A stretch of DNA of 39,492 nucleotides. Origin: Treponema berlinense. Lineage in GTDB: Bacteria > Spirochaetota > Spirochaetia > Treponematales > Treponemataceae. The notes beneath the pieces were generated by a model. It was not told where the DNA came from and searched no databases. It saw only the letters and a list, made by a program, of their open reading frames with translations. The translations under genes were made by a program, and so were the position numbers. Positions within the stretch are counted from its first letter, which is position 1. Every line of letters starts with the position of its first letter. Below, one piece after another: positions 8,018 to 16,871 of this stretch. The stretch lies in NCBI RefSeq assembly GCF_900167025.1, contig NZ_FUXC01000015.1, positions 1 through 39,492 on the forward strand, given 5' to 3'.

Positions 8018-10420
8018 CTACAACTTAAATCCCATCTGAGCAAGATGAGCGGAAACTTCTTTTTCTTCTTCTGCGAGTTTTTCGGTGAGTTCTGGCAATG
8101 TGTTTTCGTAACGCTCGTAGAGTTCAACTATCCGTTTTGTAAGATGATTTGCAACTGTTACATAAAGATTCTGGATTCCCTGGTCAATTGTTTTGTACCA
8201 TTTGCGGTTTACAAGAAAGTCTGTTATTTCTGAATCGGTAAAAGCGTCGTAGCGTTTGCGACAGTTTTCGTCCAGCTTCTTTTTGAGGTCGGCAATTGTT
8301 TTCTTTTGTGATTTTATAGAAGCTTCATAAGCTTTGCACTTTTTAAGGATTTCAGGCTCCTGCGAAAGTTCATCATCTTCAGCGACATCGACGCAGTTTT
8401 CTTCTACAAATTCTTCAAACTCGCTTTCTGTCTGACTAAGTTTTTCTTCTGCTTCTTCGATTGATTTCTGTTCTGATTCAAAGAAGGCATCAAGAACAAT
8501 CTGCTTTGGAATAAGGCGGCCTTCCCAGCCGATTACTTTTGGCTCCTTTGGCTTTTTTTCTTTTGCGGAATCTTTCTTTGCTTTTTTGCTTTCTTTTGGT
8601 TCTTCCTTTATATCATCAGTTATTTTTGCAAGCTTGTAACCAAGTTCATCCTGAATAACAAGAAGGACATCATCATTCATTGTTTCGTTCCAGTAAGCAA
8701 GAAGCACCTGATAAACATCGTATTTATCCAGCAGTTCGAGTTTGGTGAACTTAGAAAGAATTTTTTCTGAAAGTTTTAGGATGATTTCTTTGTTTGAATC
8801 TGATGGCTTTAGATTTGTAAGAATTGGATTTGCAAATGCCTTCCATTCTTCAAAGGCTTTATTTACCTTTTTGTTGTATTCAAGAAATTCTGCATTTTCT
8901 GTGATTGTCTTGTGAACATCATCTTTTTGGATGAGAAGTTTGTAAAAACCTTTTCGTCCTGTGTATTCACCGAAGATTTCTTTTTTTAGATTCGGGAAGA
9001 CATTCCAGAAGTGAGGAATATTGTCTATATCTTCCTGAGGGATTCCGCCGTAAAGATGCGCCTCGATGCTCTGCAAATCTTCTTTTTCGCTTGAATCGAT
9101 GTAACGAGGAATGTTCAGATTGTAAGTGTTCTTTTCGATGATTTCTGCAAAAGGAACAAAACGGCTGAAGCCTGGAACCTCGGTCATTGAATTAAAGGTT
9201 GTTACAATTTTGTAAATATCCTGCTCGCGAAGACGGTTTTTGTCTCCATCTTTTATAAATCCGTAGCTGGCATCAATCATAAAAATGCCGGTGCGGCTGG
9301 CAGTATTTTCTTTGTCGAGCACGATGATACAGGCTGGGATTCCAGTTCCATAAAAAAGGTTTGCAGGAAGTCCGATTATTCCTTTAATAAGATGACGGTC
9401 GATTATGTTCTTGCGGATTGATTCTTCTGCATTCCCGCGGAATAAAACTCCGTGGGGCAGAATTACGGCAGCCTTACCAGTGTTGTTCTTCATGGATTTG
9501 ATGATATGCAAAAGCCATGCGTAGTCTCCGTTTTTCTCTGGAGGAAGTTCGTCATAATCATCAAAGCGGCCATAAGGCTTTAAGCCGTCCATCCAGTTTT
9601 TCATGCTGAATGGCGGATTTGCTACGATGTAATCGAACTTTCGGAGCTTGGTGTCATCATTATCATCTTTATACCATGGATCAGAAAAAGTGTTGTCTGA
9701 ATGAATCTCTCCGGAAGGAATGTTATGAAGGACCACATTCATTTTTGCAAGACCGGCGGTGGAAATATCTTTTTCCTGACCATAAATTGCAAGCGGAAAT
9801 GGAGCTTCATTTGCGGCGCGAATCAAAAGTGAACCAGAACCACAGGCCGGGTCATAGATTGTAGCATCTCTGTTTTTGCAGTTTGAAATATCTATTACTT
9901 TTGCAAGAATGCGGCTTACTTCGGCAGGTGTATAGAACTGTCCCTTGCTCTTTCCGCTGGCAGTAGCAAAGTTTCGCATAAGATATTCGTAAGCATCGCC
10001 GATAAGGTCATCATCTTCTGCCTTGTTGTTCTTAAAATCAAGCTCCGGCTTTTGGAAAATGGCAATAAGGCCTGTAAGTTTGTCCACCATTTCATCGCCC
10101 TTGCCGATTTTTGATTCATCGTTAAAGTGAGCGTTGTTTATGATTCCTGTAAGGTTGTTTGCTTCTGCAAGTTTTGCAATCAATTTGTCTATTTCCTCAC
10201 CGATGTTCTTATTTCCCTTTAAGGCAACAAGGTCTTCAAAACTTGCTCCTTTTGGAATTGCGATTGCACCGTAAGGGTCATCTTTATATTTGTCTGAAAC
10301 ATATTTTACAAACAGAAGAGTAAGAATGTAGTCTTTATATTGAGAGGCATCCATACCGCCGCGAAGCTTGTCGCAGCTTGCCCAAAGTGAACTGTAGAGT
10401 TGCGATTTTTTAACTGCCAT
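8018..10420 (-). CDS. hsdM: Type I restriction-modification methyltransferase subunit HsdM
   Basis: This 800-aa HsdM adds methyl groups to adenine N6 at the site chosen by HsdS. It has the N-terminal HsdM helical domain (residues ~7-150), the AdoMet motif DPACGSGSLL (190-199) and the catalytic NPPF (268-271). The C-terminal ~300 residues form a lysine/glutamate-rich coiled-coil extension seen in the long HsdM subgroup; a charged spacer near residues 600-620 is rich in Lys and Glu. The start has GGGGA 7 nt upstream. The gene follows the small HTH gene by 22 nt and is presumably co-transcribed with it. The stop is TAG, in frame with the downstream fic gene, but TAG forms part of fic's ribosome site and the protein end looks natural. 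Confidence 0.95.
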   Translation of the reverse strand: MAVKKSQLYSSLWASCDKLRGGMDASQYKDYILTLLFVKYVSDKYKDDPYGAIAIPKGASFEDLVALKGNKNIGEEIDKLIAKLAEANNLTGIINNAHFNDESKIGKGDEMVDKLTGLIAIFQKPELDFKNNKAEDDDLIGDAYEYLMRNFATASGKSKGQFYTPAEVSRILAKVIDISNCKNRDATIYDPACGSGSLLIRAANEAPFPLAIYGQEKDISTAGLAKMNVVLHNIPSGEIHSDNTFSDPWYKDDNDDTKLRKFDYIVANPPFSMKNWMDGLKPYGRFDDYDELPPEKNGDYAWLLHIIKSMKNNTGKAAVILPHGVLFRGNAEESIRKNIIDRHLIKGIIGLPANLFYGTGIPACIIVLDKENTASRTGIFMIDASYGFIKDGDKNRLREQDIYKIVTTFNSMTEVPGFSRFVPFAEIIEKNTYNLNIPRYIDSSEKEDLQSIEAHLYGGIPQEDIDNIPHFWNVFPNLKKEIFGEYTGRKGFYKLLIQKDDVHKTITENAEFLEYNKKVNKAFEEWKAFANPILTNLKPSDSNKEIILKLSEKILSKFTKLELLDKYDVYQVLLAYWNETMNDDVLLVIQDELGYKLAKITDDIKEEPKESKKAKKDSAKEKKPKEPKVIGWEGRLIPKQIVLDAFFESEQKSIEEAEEKLSQTESEFEEFVEENCVDVAEDDELSQEPEILKKCKAYEASIKSQKKTIADLKKKLDENCRKRYDAFTDSEITDFLVNRKWYKTIDQGIQNLYVTVANHLTKRIVELYERYENTLPELTEKLAEEEKEVSAHLAQMGFKL

Positions 10421-10442
10421 TTATTTCCCCAAAAGAATTATC

Positions 10443-10658
10443 TTATTTCTTATTAACTTCATTTATCACGCAAATATCCCCAATATCACAATTAAGAGCC
10501 CTGCAAATTTTAGCAAGACTGTCCATTGAAACATATTCGCCTTTATTCAGTTTGGCCAGAATATTTGTTGAAATTCCAGCTAGAGGGATTAAGTCCGTTT
10601 TGTTTTTAATTCCTTTTTCGATGAGCCGGATCCATAGTTTTTTATAGTCTACCTGCAT
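10443..10658 (-). CDS. Small Cro/C1-type HTH regulator heading the type I R-M operon
   Basis: This 71-aa single-domain DNA-binding protein is of the HTH_26 (Cro/C1-like) type. The helix-turn-helix spans about residues 19-50 (NKTDLIPLAGISTNILAKL, then SMDSLAKICRALNCDIGDI). It is first in the operon, 22 nt before hsdM, as for controller (C) proteins of R-M systems. It is a close paralogue of the HTH protein at 38725: 51 of the first 62 residues are identical. A TATAAT box ends 8 nt before the ATG, so the mRNA is nearly leaderless, a feature reported for some R-M controller genes. Autoregulation is inferred from position and the shared upstream blocks. Confidence 0.88.
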   Translation of the reverse strand: MQVDYKKLWIRLIEKGIKNKTDLIPLAGISTNILAKLNKGEYVSMDSLAKICRALNCDIGDICVINEVNKK

Positions 10659-10666
10659 GGATAATC

Positions 10667-10711
10667 ATTATACCATATTTTTTTGGGATTTTTGTTAAAA
10701 TAAATCACGAT
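10667..10711 (-). promoter_or_regulatory. Promoter and possible operator of the left HTH-hsdM operon
   Basis: On the minus strand, TATAAT (10672-10667) lies 8 nt before the HTH start. Upstream are TAACAAAAAT (10697-10688) and ATCGTGAT (10711-10704), separated by 6 nt. The same two blocks with the same 6-nt spacing occur before the paralogous HTH gene at 38725. This conservation outside the coding region supports a common regulator site. Confidence 0.6.
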
Positions 10712-10736
10712 AAGTCAAAGTTTCTTAACTTTGATA

Positions 10737-10770
10737 CTAAAAAAACACTGGTATCCTAAAAGAATACCAG
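10737..10770 (-). terminator. Rho-independent terminator after the mob remnant
   Basis: A 7-bp perfect stem (CTGGTAT with ATACCAG, 9-nt loop) is followed on the minus strand by TG and seven T. It lies downstream of the mob pseudogene and upstream of the HTH-hsdM promoter, so it separates the two units. Confidence 0.7.
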
Positions 10771-10789
10771 CGTTATAAGCAAATCTATT

Positions 10790-12039
10790 TTATCTCTCCC
10801 ATTCCCGCTCTCTCCGCTGTTTCCTTTCCGTTTCCCGCCCCAGTTCAAATTCCCTATACCATGGGCTTTTCTGCACCCATTCTTTTACGTCTTTGCAGCC
10901 ATGTTCTGCAACAACTCCGGCAATCTTACGAAGCAGTTCCGGGGTCGCACTTTCGAACATCTGGCTTATCTCAGCAGTTCCGAAAAAGTGTTTTTTACCG
11001 TAGGCTGTCTGTTTTGTGTATTCGTTCAACGTATGGTCATACTGCTTAATCTGGCTGTCATATCCATCTTTTGATTGCCTTATTTGAATTTGCAAAAGCT
11101 GCAACAAACAAATCGACTATCGGATCCAACTGTTCATCACGATAAGTGTTCTGAGCAGCACGGCATCGCTCCTTGGTCCATTCCTTGAAGTTCTGAATAC
11201 TCGGCATAAGTTCTTCCCACTTGGAGATTTCTTCAAGGACATCGATGTTCTTTTCGGTCAGCGCAGAAAGAAGTGTGAAAACCCTATTGCACAGGAGATC
11301 TTTCTCTTTTTGAAATTTCTCAAGAGTCTTTCCGACTTCATCTCTTGGCTTTGGCGTATCTTCAATTTCAAGGCCATGAGAGCGAGCGATAAAAATCCAC
11401 TTTTCACGACATATTTTATCAAAGGTGATTTTGGGATTATTCTTCTTGCTGATTTTCTTTTCGGGATCTGGTGGCAGAATTCCGGCTTTAAGAAGGGCTT
11501 TGGTCTGATCTGTTGTAGTAAGTCCTGTATCTTCGTCCTTACATGGCCATGCTCTGCGCAGATGAAAATGAGGGGCTCCCACTTCATCCTGATGCATTGC
11601 CCAGTTCAGAATGAAGAAAGGCTTTCCGTGTTCTTCGTTCCACTTGTTCAGCCACGTTAAATATTCCTCAAAGCAGGATAGGGAAACTTCAACTTCAGGA
11701 TACTTTTCCATGCGGCCAATCTGTAAAATTTGTTCTTCCGGAGCATGCATGGTTTTCTTTCGCCATTCGTCCATGGTTACTACACGTTCCTTGTGACGAC
11801 TTTTGATGTAGTTCTGATTTGTCTGTTCCAGCTGGGGCGCCAAAGGTTTCTTCGTAATATTTGAGCTCGCCCTGATCAAAACTGATTTCCATACCTCACC
11901 AGGACCAGATGACATTCTTGTCTGATTTATCTTTTGCAATGTGTTCAGGATTTGAATCAAAGTCCCGGTCAATGTGTCGTGATGAAAAAGCCTTTTTGTC
12001 AGTTTTGCGCTTACGGCCTGAGTTCATCGTACAGCGCAT
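10790..12039 (-). pseudogene. MobV/Pre-type relaxase (plasmid mobilisation/recombination), degraded
   Basis: The key relaxase motif HQDEVGAPHFHL (H.DE..PH.H) identifies the Pre/MobV family, which nicks oriT for plasmid mobilisation. The likely start is ATG at 12039 (MRCTMNSGRKRKTDKK), but the frame has a TGA after VIWSW. It then shifts in the segment around GGCGCCCC (about 11840), continues through the motif to 11058, and shifts once more into the C-terminal frame (11107-10790, ending REREWER). With one nonsense codon and two frameshifts it is inactive. It follows a 79-aa gene and a DnaC-like gene, forming the remains of a mobilisable plasmid or integrative element. Confidence 0.85.
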
Positions 12040-12042
12040 TTT

Positions 12043-12282
12043 TCACTGTGGATTTGTTTTGTAATCTGGATTGAAGCCATAATCTCCACCAAGTTCCTTA
12101 AGCTGATGCAAAATGTTTCGAAGCGCCTTTACATCATCTTTTGCATGATAGGCCTTGTGGGAATCAAAAAGATGATTGTCCCGCTCAGGATCGTTTTTGA
12201 AGTCATGTCTGTTTACCGGATTTTTCCAGGCAGGCTCTGATATGCCGGCCGGCAGATTTACAGAGATTCTGCTATCCGCCAT
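12043..12282 (-). CDS. Small hypothetical protein of the decayed mobilisable element
   Basis: This 79-aa open frame lies between the DnaC-like gene (12 nt) and the mob remnant (stop 3 nt before the mob ATG). It has no recognised domain; a helical stretch (DVKALRNILHQLKELGG) sits near the C terminus. Tight spacing to both neighbours and the coding-like sequence suggest a genuine accessory gene of the element, perhaps for mobilisation. Confidence 0.55.
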   Translation of the reverse strand: MADSRISVNLPAGISEPAWKNPVNRHDFKNDPERDNHLFDSHKAYHAKDDVKALRNILHQLKELGGDYGFNPDYKTNPQ

Positions 12283-12294
12283 TTTGCGGATTTA

Positions 12295-13029
12295 TCATGC
12301 GACCTTTCTTTTTAAGATACGGTAACTTTCTCCTGTAAACTCAATACTTGTGGCCGTCTCGCGAAGCCTGTCTACTACGGCTTCACCGAGATTTTTCATA
12401 AGTACTTTCTTTTCAAGATTTGAAATCACGATTGTTGGAAGCTGGTTGTCATATCGCTTTCGCAGAATGTAACTTAGGATTTCTATTTCCTTTTCACGCT
12501 TCAATGAACGGCTGACTTCATCAATTACTAGAAACTTTACTGTTGAATAATCGTTAAAAACTTCTTCTGTCTAGGGGGATTTAAAGTTCATACTGGATTC
12601 CACCTTGTAAATCAGATCTTCCATGCTGACATAGCGGCCCTGTGTGTCCCGGACTGCTGCAGTTCCAAGATGAGTTTTTCCGGTTCCTTTGGTCCCGGTC
12701 ATTAGAAGAACTCCTTCATTGCCTTTCTGACTTACAAAATTACACACCTTCTGATAAATGCTTTTTTCAGTTTCTGTCCTGCATTCAAAGTTGAAAAAGG
12801 AACTTTCTGAAAATCTTGGCGGAACACCACTTGAATTACTTTTGTTCCAGTTTTTAATGTTACTCAGATTTGCGGCTATTTTTTCACGTAAACTTTTTCT
12901 TTCGTACTCAAAAATCTCTTTTTGTCGTCCTTCAAGTTTATCATCTGGTGAATATCCGCATTTTTCCAATGCAAATCTTTCATCCGTATCAAAACGGTTT
13001 AATTCATCAATTAAGTTTTGTTCTCTCAT
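12295..13029 (-). pseudogene. DnaC-like helicase loader ATPase with an in-frame amber codon
   Basis: DnaC/DnaI-type loaders place the replicative helicase on DNA. The protein has Walker A GTKGTGKTH and a Walker B-type VIDEVSRS segment, followed by LSYILRKRYDNQLPTIVIS and VVDRLRE, typical of DnaC/IstB-like AAA+ proteins. The frame is open from the ATG at 13029 (GGAG upstream) to 12295, except for one TAG at 12571-12573 (…NFKSP, TAG, TEEVF…). I preferred 13029 to an upstream in-frame ATG at 13074 because of the ribosome site. It pairs with the mob remnant as the replication part of a mobile element. It could be one point mutation from functional. Confidence 0.8.
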
Positions 13030-13077
13030 GTTGTACTCCGCGTGTTGTAAAAGTTTAAAGGGGCCAAATGGCACTAG

Positions 13078-13257
13078 AAAGACAGGTTTGCCAAAGTCTC
13101 TTCAGATACTTCATCACAGCCAGATTCCTGAACGGCCGTGAGCCGCCTTCCGCTTTTTGTAATTGGAGCAGGCTTTTCAATCTCCCTTAAAGCCCACTGC
13201 ATGGAATTAAAGTCAGATCTGGGATTTGCTCCCTTGTCTGCTTTCCACTAAATAAAA
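13078..13257 (-). pseudogene. C-terminal remnant of a replication or element-borne protein
   Basis: A frame without a start runs from WKADKGANPRSDFNSMQW to ETLANLSF and stops 48 nt before the DnaC-like start. Gene order (upstream of a DnaC-like loader) suggests the tail of a replication initiator or DnaD-like protein, but no motif proves it. The 5' part is absent, consistent with truncation at the edge of the decayed element. Confidence 0.4.
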
Positions 13258-13509
13258 TATTTTTGAAATATTTTTTGAGAATGCATATTTATATTAAAAA
13301 TTCATATATGTCTGAATTTATATATTTACTGTGCACATTTTTTCGTGAGGGGACGGAAGGATTTTTCATGAGGTTTAGGAAACTTTCTTCAAGACTCCCC
13401 GAAAATAACTGCAGGAGAGTAGTACGCAGATTTGCGTTTAAATGATTTTTGGACGATGGATTTTTAGAAGAGATTTAAAAGATATTTCAAAGAGCTTTGA
13501 GGGTAAATG
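13258..13509. other. Gene-free AT-rich stretch
   Basis: About 250 bp without a credible gene. It begins with AT-rich near-repeats (AAATATTTTTG followed closely by AAATATTTTTTG at 13257-13279), which may be a relic of the mobile element's origin or end. A 60-codon open frame on the + strand lacks a convincing ribosome site and domain content. Confidence 0.4.
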
Positions 13510-13548
13510 AAAAAGGCTTCCAGTCTGCATCTAACAAACTGAAAGCCT
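13510..13548 (-). terminator. Rho-independent terminator of the second fic gene
   Basis: On the minus strand, AGGCTTTCAGT pairs with ACTGGAAGCCT (one mismatch, about 13-nt loop) and is followed by a run of T. It begins within 10 nt of the fic stop codon. Confidence 0.8.
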
Positions 13549-13555
13549 CTTGTAA

Positions 13556-14608
13556 TTACTTCTCTATCCAGACATAAGCTGTCGCAGAACTAGCACCTAC
13601 TTTTTCAATAAGTCCTTCTTTAACTAAATCGGCTAAAGCTCTTTCTACAGTCTTTGTACTGATATCAGGACATTTTTCCAGAATTTCTTTTTTGTTTATC
13701 TTGCCTACAGTATTTTGTATCAAGCGTTTTACTCTTTCAGGCTTTGAAATCTTATTGTCAGATAAGTATTCAACACGACTTTCAAATTCATTTGATGCTT
13801 TAATCAAAATTCCAAGATAATACTTTACAAACGGTTCGTAAGTATTATTGCTTTCATGCCATTCTGTAGAACAATCCTGTAATGCTTCATAATAAGTTTC
13901 TTTTGATTCTTCAATCACCATCTCAATACTTATATATTTTCCGATAATGAATCCAGCCCGATAAAGTAATAGAAGTGTAAGCAGTCTGCTCATTCGTCCA
14001 TTGCCGTCTTCAAATGGGTGAATGCATAGGAAATCCAATATGAACATTGGAATTAAAAGCAGCTTATCTGTTTTACTGTTATTCCATTCCTCCAGAAAAC
14101 GTTCTGTCATAAGTCTCATGGCTTCTTCCGTTTCAAAGGCTGGTACTGGTGCAAATCTTACTTTCTGAATTCCATTTCCATCCGTTTCGGCAATAATGTT
14201 ATCGCTGGATTTATATTTTCCACCAAAACCATTTTGATTGTATGAATATAAATCTCTATGAAGCTGTTGAATGATATTTGATGTAGGTGAAATATAATCA
14301 TAGCTTTCATGTATTGTGGAAAGGACATCTCTATAACCAGTAATTTCCTGCTCGTTTCTATTGCGTGGTTCAGATTTTTTCTGCATCAATTCTTCCAGTC
14401 GCTTATCTGTTGTAAAAATTCCTTCAATTCTGTTTGATGATTTTGTACTCTGAATTTTAGCAATTTCAAGCAGGGTATTTAATTCATCTTTCTTTGCTTC
14501 TACAAATAACTGTTGGCGTCCCTTATGCTCATAAATTGAACTGAGAAGATTGACGATTTCAGGTGTAAGCAGTTTTCTTGCGTTTTCTTTATATTCAAAG
14601 TTATGCAT
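13556..14608 (-). CDS. Fic-domain protein with N-terminal inhibitory helix and winged helix
   Basis: This is a 350-aa Fic/DOC-superfamily protein of the Fic_N + Fic layout. The active loop HPFEDGNGRMSR starts at H197. The N-terminal inhibitory motif is S58-NRI-E62-G63, so it is likely self-inhibited. The last ~60 residues form a winged helix (INKKEILEKCPDISTKTVERAL). It is a monocistronic gene with its own promoter, ribosome site (GGAGG, 7 nt before the ATG), a triple operator upstream and a terminator downstream. It shares only general architecture with the Fic protein inside the hsd operon. Such proteins commonly bind their own operator, and the repeats here fit that. Confidence 0.92.
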   Translation of the reverse strand: MHNFEYKENARKLLTPEIVNLLSSIYEHKGRQQLFVEAKKDELNTLLEIAKIQSTKSSNRIEGIFTTDKRLEELMQKKSEPRNRNEQEITGYRDVLSTIHESYDYISPTSNIIQQLHRDLYSYNQNGFGGKYKSSDNIIAETDGNGIQKVRFAPVPAFETEEAMRLMTERFLEEWNNSKTDKLLLIPMFILDFLCIHPFEDGNGRMSRLLTLLLLYRAGFIIGKYISIEMVIEESKETYYEALQDCSTEWHESNNTYEPFVKYYLGILIKASNEFESRVEYLSDNKISKPERVKRLIQNTVGKINKKEILEKCPDISTKTVERALADLVKEGLIEKVGASSATAYVWIEK

Positions 14609-14644
14609 TTTGTCCTCCGTAGTAATCTCTACCCCAAATAAATA

Positions 14645-14702
14645 TTCTCTATGTCATATTACTATAAAATGACATAGAGACCAAGATAATGACATAGAGA
14701 AA
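14645..14702. promoter_or_regulatory. Triple 12-bp operator in the fic promoter
   Basis: ATGACATAGAGA occurs at 14669-14680 and 14689-14700, and its inverted form TCTCTATGTCAT at 14646-14657. The first two form a perfect 12-bp inverted repeat with an 11-bp centre; the third is a direct repeat 20 bp further on. The centre holds -10-like sequences for the minus-strand fic gene (TATAGT/TAATAT), so binding would block transcription. The likely ligand is Fic's own winged helix. Confidence 0.75.
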
Positions 14703-14709
14703 TTAAGTT

Positions 14710-14880
14710 TTACGCAATTCCAAATCTTTGAGAGATTCGAGCCACCTCTTCCTCAGAAAGATTAAACTTTTCAAGTTCCAGTTTAGCAATCCGCTTATCC
14801 TTCAGAATCTGACCTTTCTTCCGGCCTTTTTCCAGTTCCGACAAAACTAAAAGAACACCGAGTTTGAATGAATCATGATT
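14710..14880 (-). pseudogene. Reading-frame remnant, tail of an unidentified protein
   Basis: An open frame without a start encodes SFKLGVLLVLSELEKGRKK and continues through a Lys/Glu-rich helix to ARISQRFGIA, then stops TAA at 14710. It looks coding (charged helical tail) and is out of frame with the ParB-like gene just upstream. It may be a frameshifted tail of that gene or the end of another lost gene. Confidence 0.4.
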
Positions 14881-15521
14881 CCTTTGCCTGTATTAGAAGT
14901 CTTTTCTTCGGAATCATCTTCTACAACTCCGACCTTTTTTCTGGCTTCTGCTGCCTTAATCATTTCATGTGCTTTATTGATGGATATACTGCCATTCTAA
15001 ATTTTTTCAAGAAGGGCAGAGTCAGCCTTCTTTGCAATCTCACGCATTTTGCAAACCTGACGGGCAGACTTATTAAGCTGTCGTCCTATTGCCTCATCCG
15101 AGGAGCCTTGTACATTAGGATTTGAACGTCTGATTTCATCAAGTTTCAAAAATGCCGCAAAGTATTCTCCATCGGTAAGACGACGAGAGTTCAACTGCAT
15201 CTTATACTCATATTCAATCGTTTCATCTCGACTATCAAACTTCTTTATGATTACAGGCACCTTTTCAAGTCCGGCTTTCTTTGCCGCCATAAAACGTGAA
15301 TGTCCATCAACAATGATAAAAGCCTCAGTAACGATAATAGGCCTGGACTTATCAAATCCATTTGCCCTCATATCATTTGCAATTTCCGCAACCTTATCAT
15401 TCTCCTGCTGAAACACGTTCTTGAAATCTCTGTCAAAACGAAGCTGTGAAACTTCAACCATCTTAATCTTGGCATTATCTTTATCATTTGTTTTTAAAGT
15501 CTTCTTACCAAAAATACCCAT
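14847..15521 (-). pseudogene. ParB/Spo0J-like nuclease-domain protein interrupted by an amber codon
   Basis: This is a ParB-type protein, as in plasmid partition or element regulation. The ParB box is clear (VDGHSRFMAAKKAG), preceded by RPIIVTEAF and followed by RRLTDGEYFAAFLKLDEIR and an HTH-like SDEAIGRQLNKSARQVCKM. The start is ATG at 15521 with AAGGAG upstream, 12 nt after the integrase stop, so both share an operon. The frame stops at TAG (14997-14999) after LLEKI but continues in frame with NGSISINKAHEMIKAAEARK, typical of ParB sequence after the HTH, down to 14847. It is either a recent nonsense mutant or a short but functional product of 174 aa. Confidence 0.75.
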
Positions 15522-15533
15522 TTTCACTTCTCC

Positions 15534-16871
15534 TTATGCAATTTCTTTGTCCAGTTCTTCAAGCTTGCTGTTTAGCATGTTGATTGTTTCTTCATCTTCA
15601 TTCTGGTCAATAAAGATTTTCTTCATAACGTTTCTTGCAAAATCAACAACCTTATCATCTTCAAGATGTGCAGCATAATGATTAAGCATGGCTTCGGTTT
15701 TGTGGCCAGAGAGAGCCATTACATAACGTTTATCTTTTACATAATCCAGCATTCGTGAACAGAAGAAGTGGCGCCAGGAATGGAAACAGATTTCTCTCGA
15801 GTTTTCATAACCAATGTCTTTAAGTGCGCGTTTGAGGTATTTATTAAACTGTTTACTGTCCATTGGTTTTTCAGGTACTGTGCTGTAGAAAATGAATCCA
15901 TTATCAAAGGGATTAAAGTCTGCAAGCATCTTGAGTTTTAAATAAAGTTGATGGGAAATAGGAATAGGCACAGAACGTTCTTCACCGTTTTTACAGCATT
16001 TCAAACCATCGTATTTGGACCAGCTTTTGCGTACATAGATTTCATCATCCCCAAGATCATCAATTGTGAGAGCTTGGATTTCTCCGGCTCGCATTCCTGT
16101 GTGCATGGCAAGTTCATTTGCAATCTTTGCTTCGTCATTATCCCAATCAAGTTCCATCAGACGGTTTGCTGTTTCCATATCAATAATTTTGCGTTCTTTG
16201 CTCTGATTAGAACATTTGATAATTCCATCAAAACAATTGTTTTGTGTCAGGTCGTGATAGTAAGCCCACTTCATAGGAATTGTGATTGTTTCAATAATTG
16301 AGTTTACAGTCTTAGGAGCAAGCTTCTGGGCTTCATCGCTAGAGAAGAAAGCTTCAACATCGTTTCTTGTAATTTCACCAACACATTTTCCGGCAAGACG
16401 AGGAATCCAGTAAAGGCAGGTTCTGCTCATAAGTGTTGCACAATACTGACGATGGATAGACTGCTTCTTCCCGAGCTTTTCTTTTAAATAAGGAGATTTG
16501 TCATAATCCCAGAAGTTTTCGAGGAAGTCTTCAATCGGGATGCTACCTTTTGATGATTTAGGAACAGCAGAGTAGAGGTAGTTTCTTTCCTTCAGAATCT
16601 TGATGATTGTTTCAATGTCTTCTGTATCAAAATCTGCGGTGCGTAAATCATTGAAGAGTCTGATCTTATCAATGCTCTGAACTTTGGAGTCCTTGCTGTT
16701 TACTCGGACAGAAATGTTTCCGGTTACAATCCATTCCATAACCTTGCGTTCAGCTTCTGCACGGTTTTTGCAGCCAGTAGATTTGTTGTTGGAAAGACTT
16801 CCATCTGCAAGACGGATTTGAGCGTAATAAAAGCCAGTATGGGCTTTAAAAATTAAATAGGGCTTAGCCAT
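15534..16871 (-). CDS. int: Tyrosine recombinase (phage/ICE integrase)
   Basis: This 445-aa integrase has an N-terminal arm-binding region, a core-binding domain (~110-215) and a catalytic domain with R261 (HTGMRAGEIQAL), H364-xx-R367 (HSWRHFF), H390 (LSGHK) and the nucleophile Y399 (MLNHYAAH). All catalytic residues are present, so it should be active. The start ATG at 16871 has GAGG 5 nt upstream; a GTG two codons earlier is less likely. It lies next to a 3' tRNA-Met fragment about 130 bp upstream, the usual arrangement for an integrase beside its attachment site. An 11-bp inverted repeat spans its promoter and start. It is followed by the ParB-like gene. Confidence 0.95.
   Translation of the reverse strand: MAKPYLIFKAHTGFYYAQIRLADGSLSNNKSTGCKNRAEAERKVMEWIVTGNISVRVNSKDSKVQSIDKIRLFNDLRTADFDTEDIETIIKILKERNYLYSAVPKSSKGSIPIEDFLENFWDYDKSPYLKEKLGKKQSIHRQYCATLMSRTCLYWIPRLAGKCVGEITRNDVEAFFSSDEAQKLAPKTVNSIIETITIPMKWAYYHDLTQNNCFDGIIKCSNQSKERKIIDMETANRLMELDWDNDEAKIANELAMHTGMRAGEIQALTIDDLGDDEIYVRKSWSKYDGLKCCKNGEERSVPIPISHQLYLKLKMLADFNPFDNGFIFYSTVPEKPMDSKQFNKYLKRALKDIGYENSREICFHSWRHFFCSRMLDYVKDKRYVMALSGHKTEAMLNHYAAHLEDDKVVDFARNVMKKIFIDQNEDEETINMLNSKLEELDKEIA

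Noticed and set aside
8011-8020. hsdM-TAG-fic as one readthrough fusion (frames agree)
   Set aside because: The TAG is part of a good ribosome site for fic, hsdM ends at a natural C terminus, and frame agreement has a one in three chance.
11890-11905. TGA read as tryptophan or selenocysteine in the mob gene
   Set aside because: The same gene also has two frameshifts, so decay explains the TGA.
13263-13445. 60-codon open frame on the + strand
   Set aside because: No ribosome site, odd composition, no domain; it lies in AT-rich spacer.
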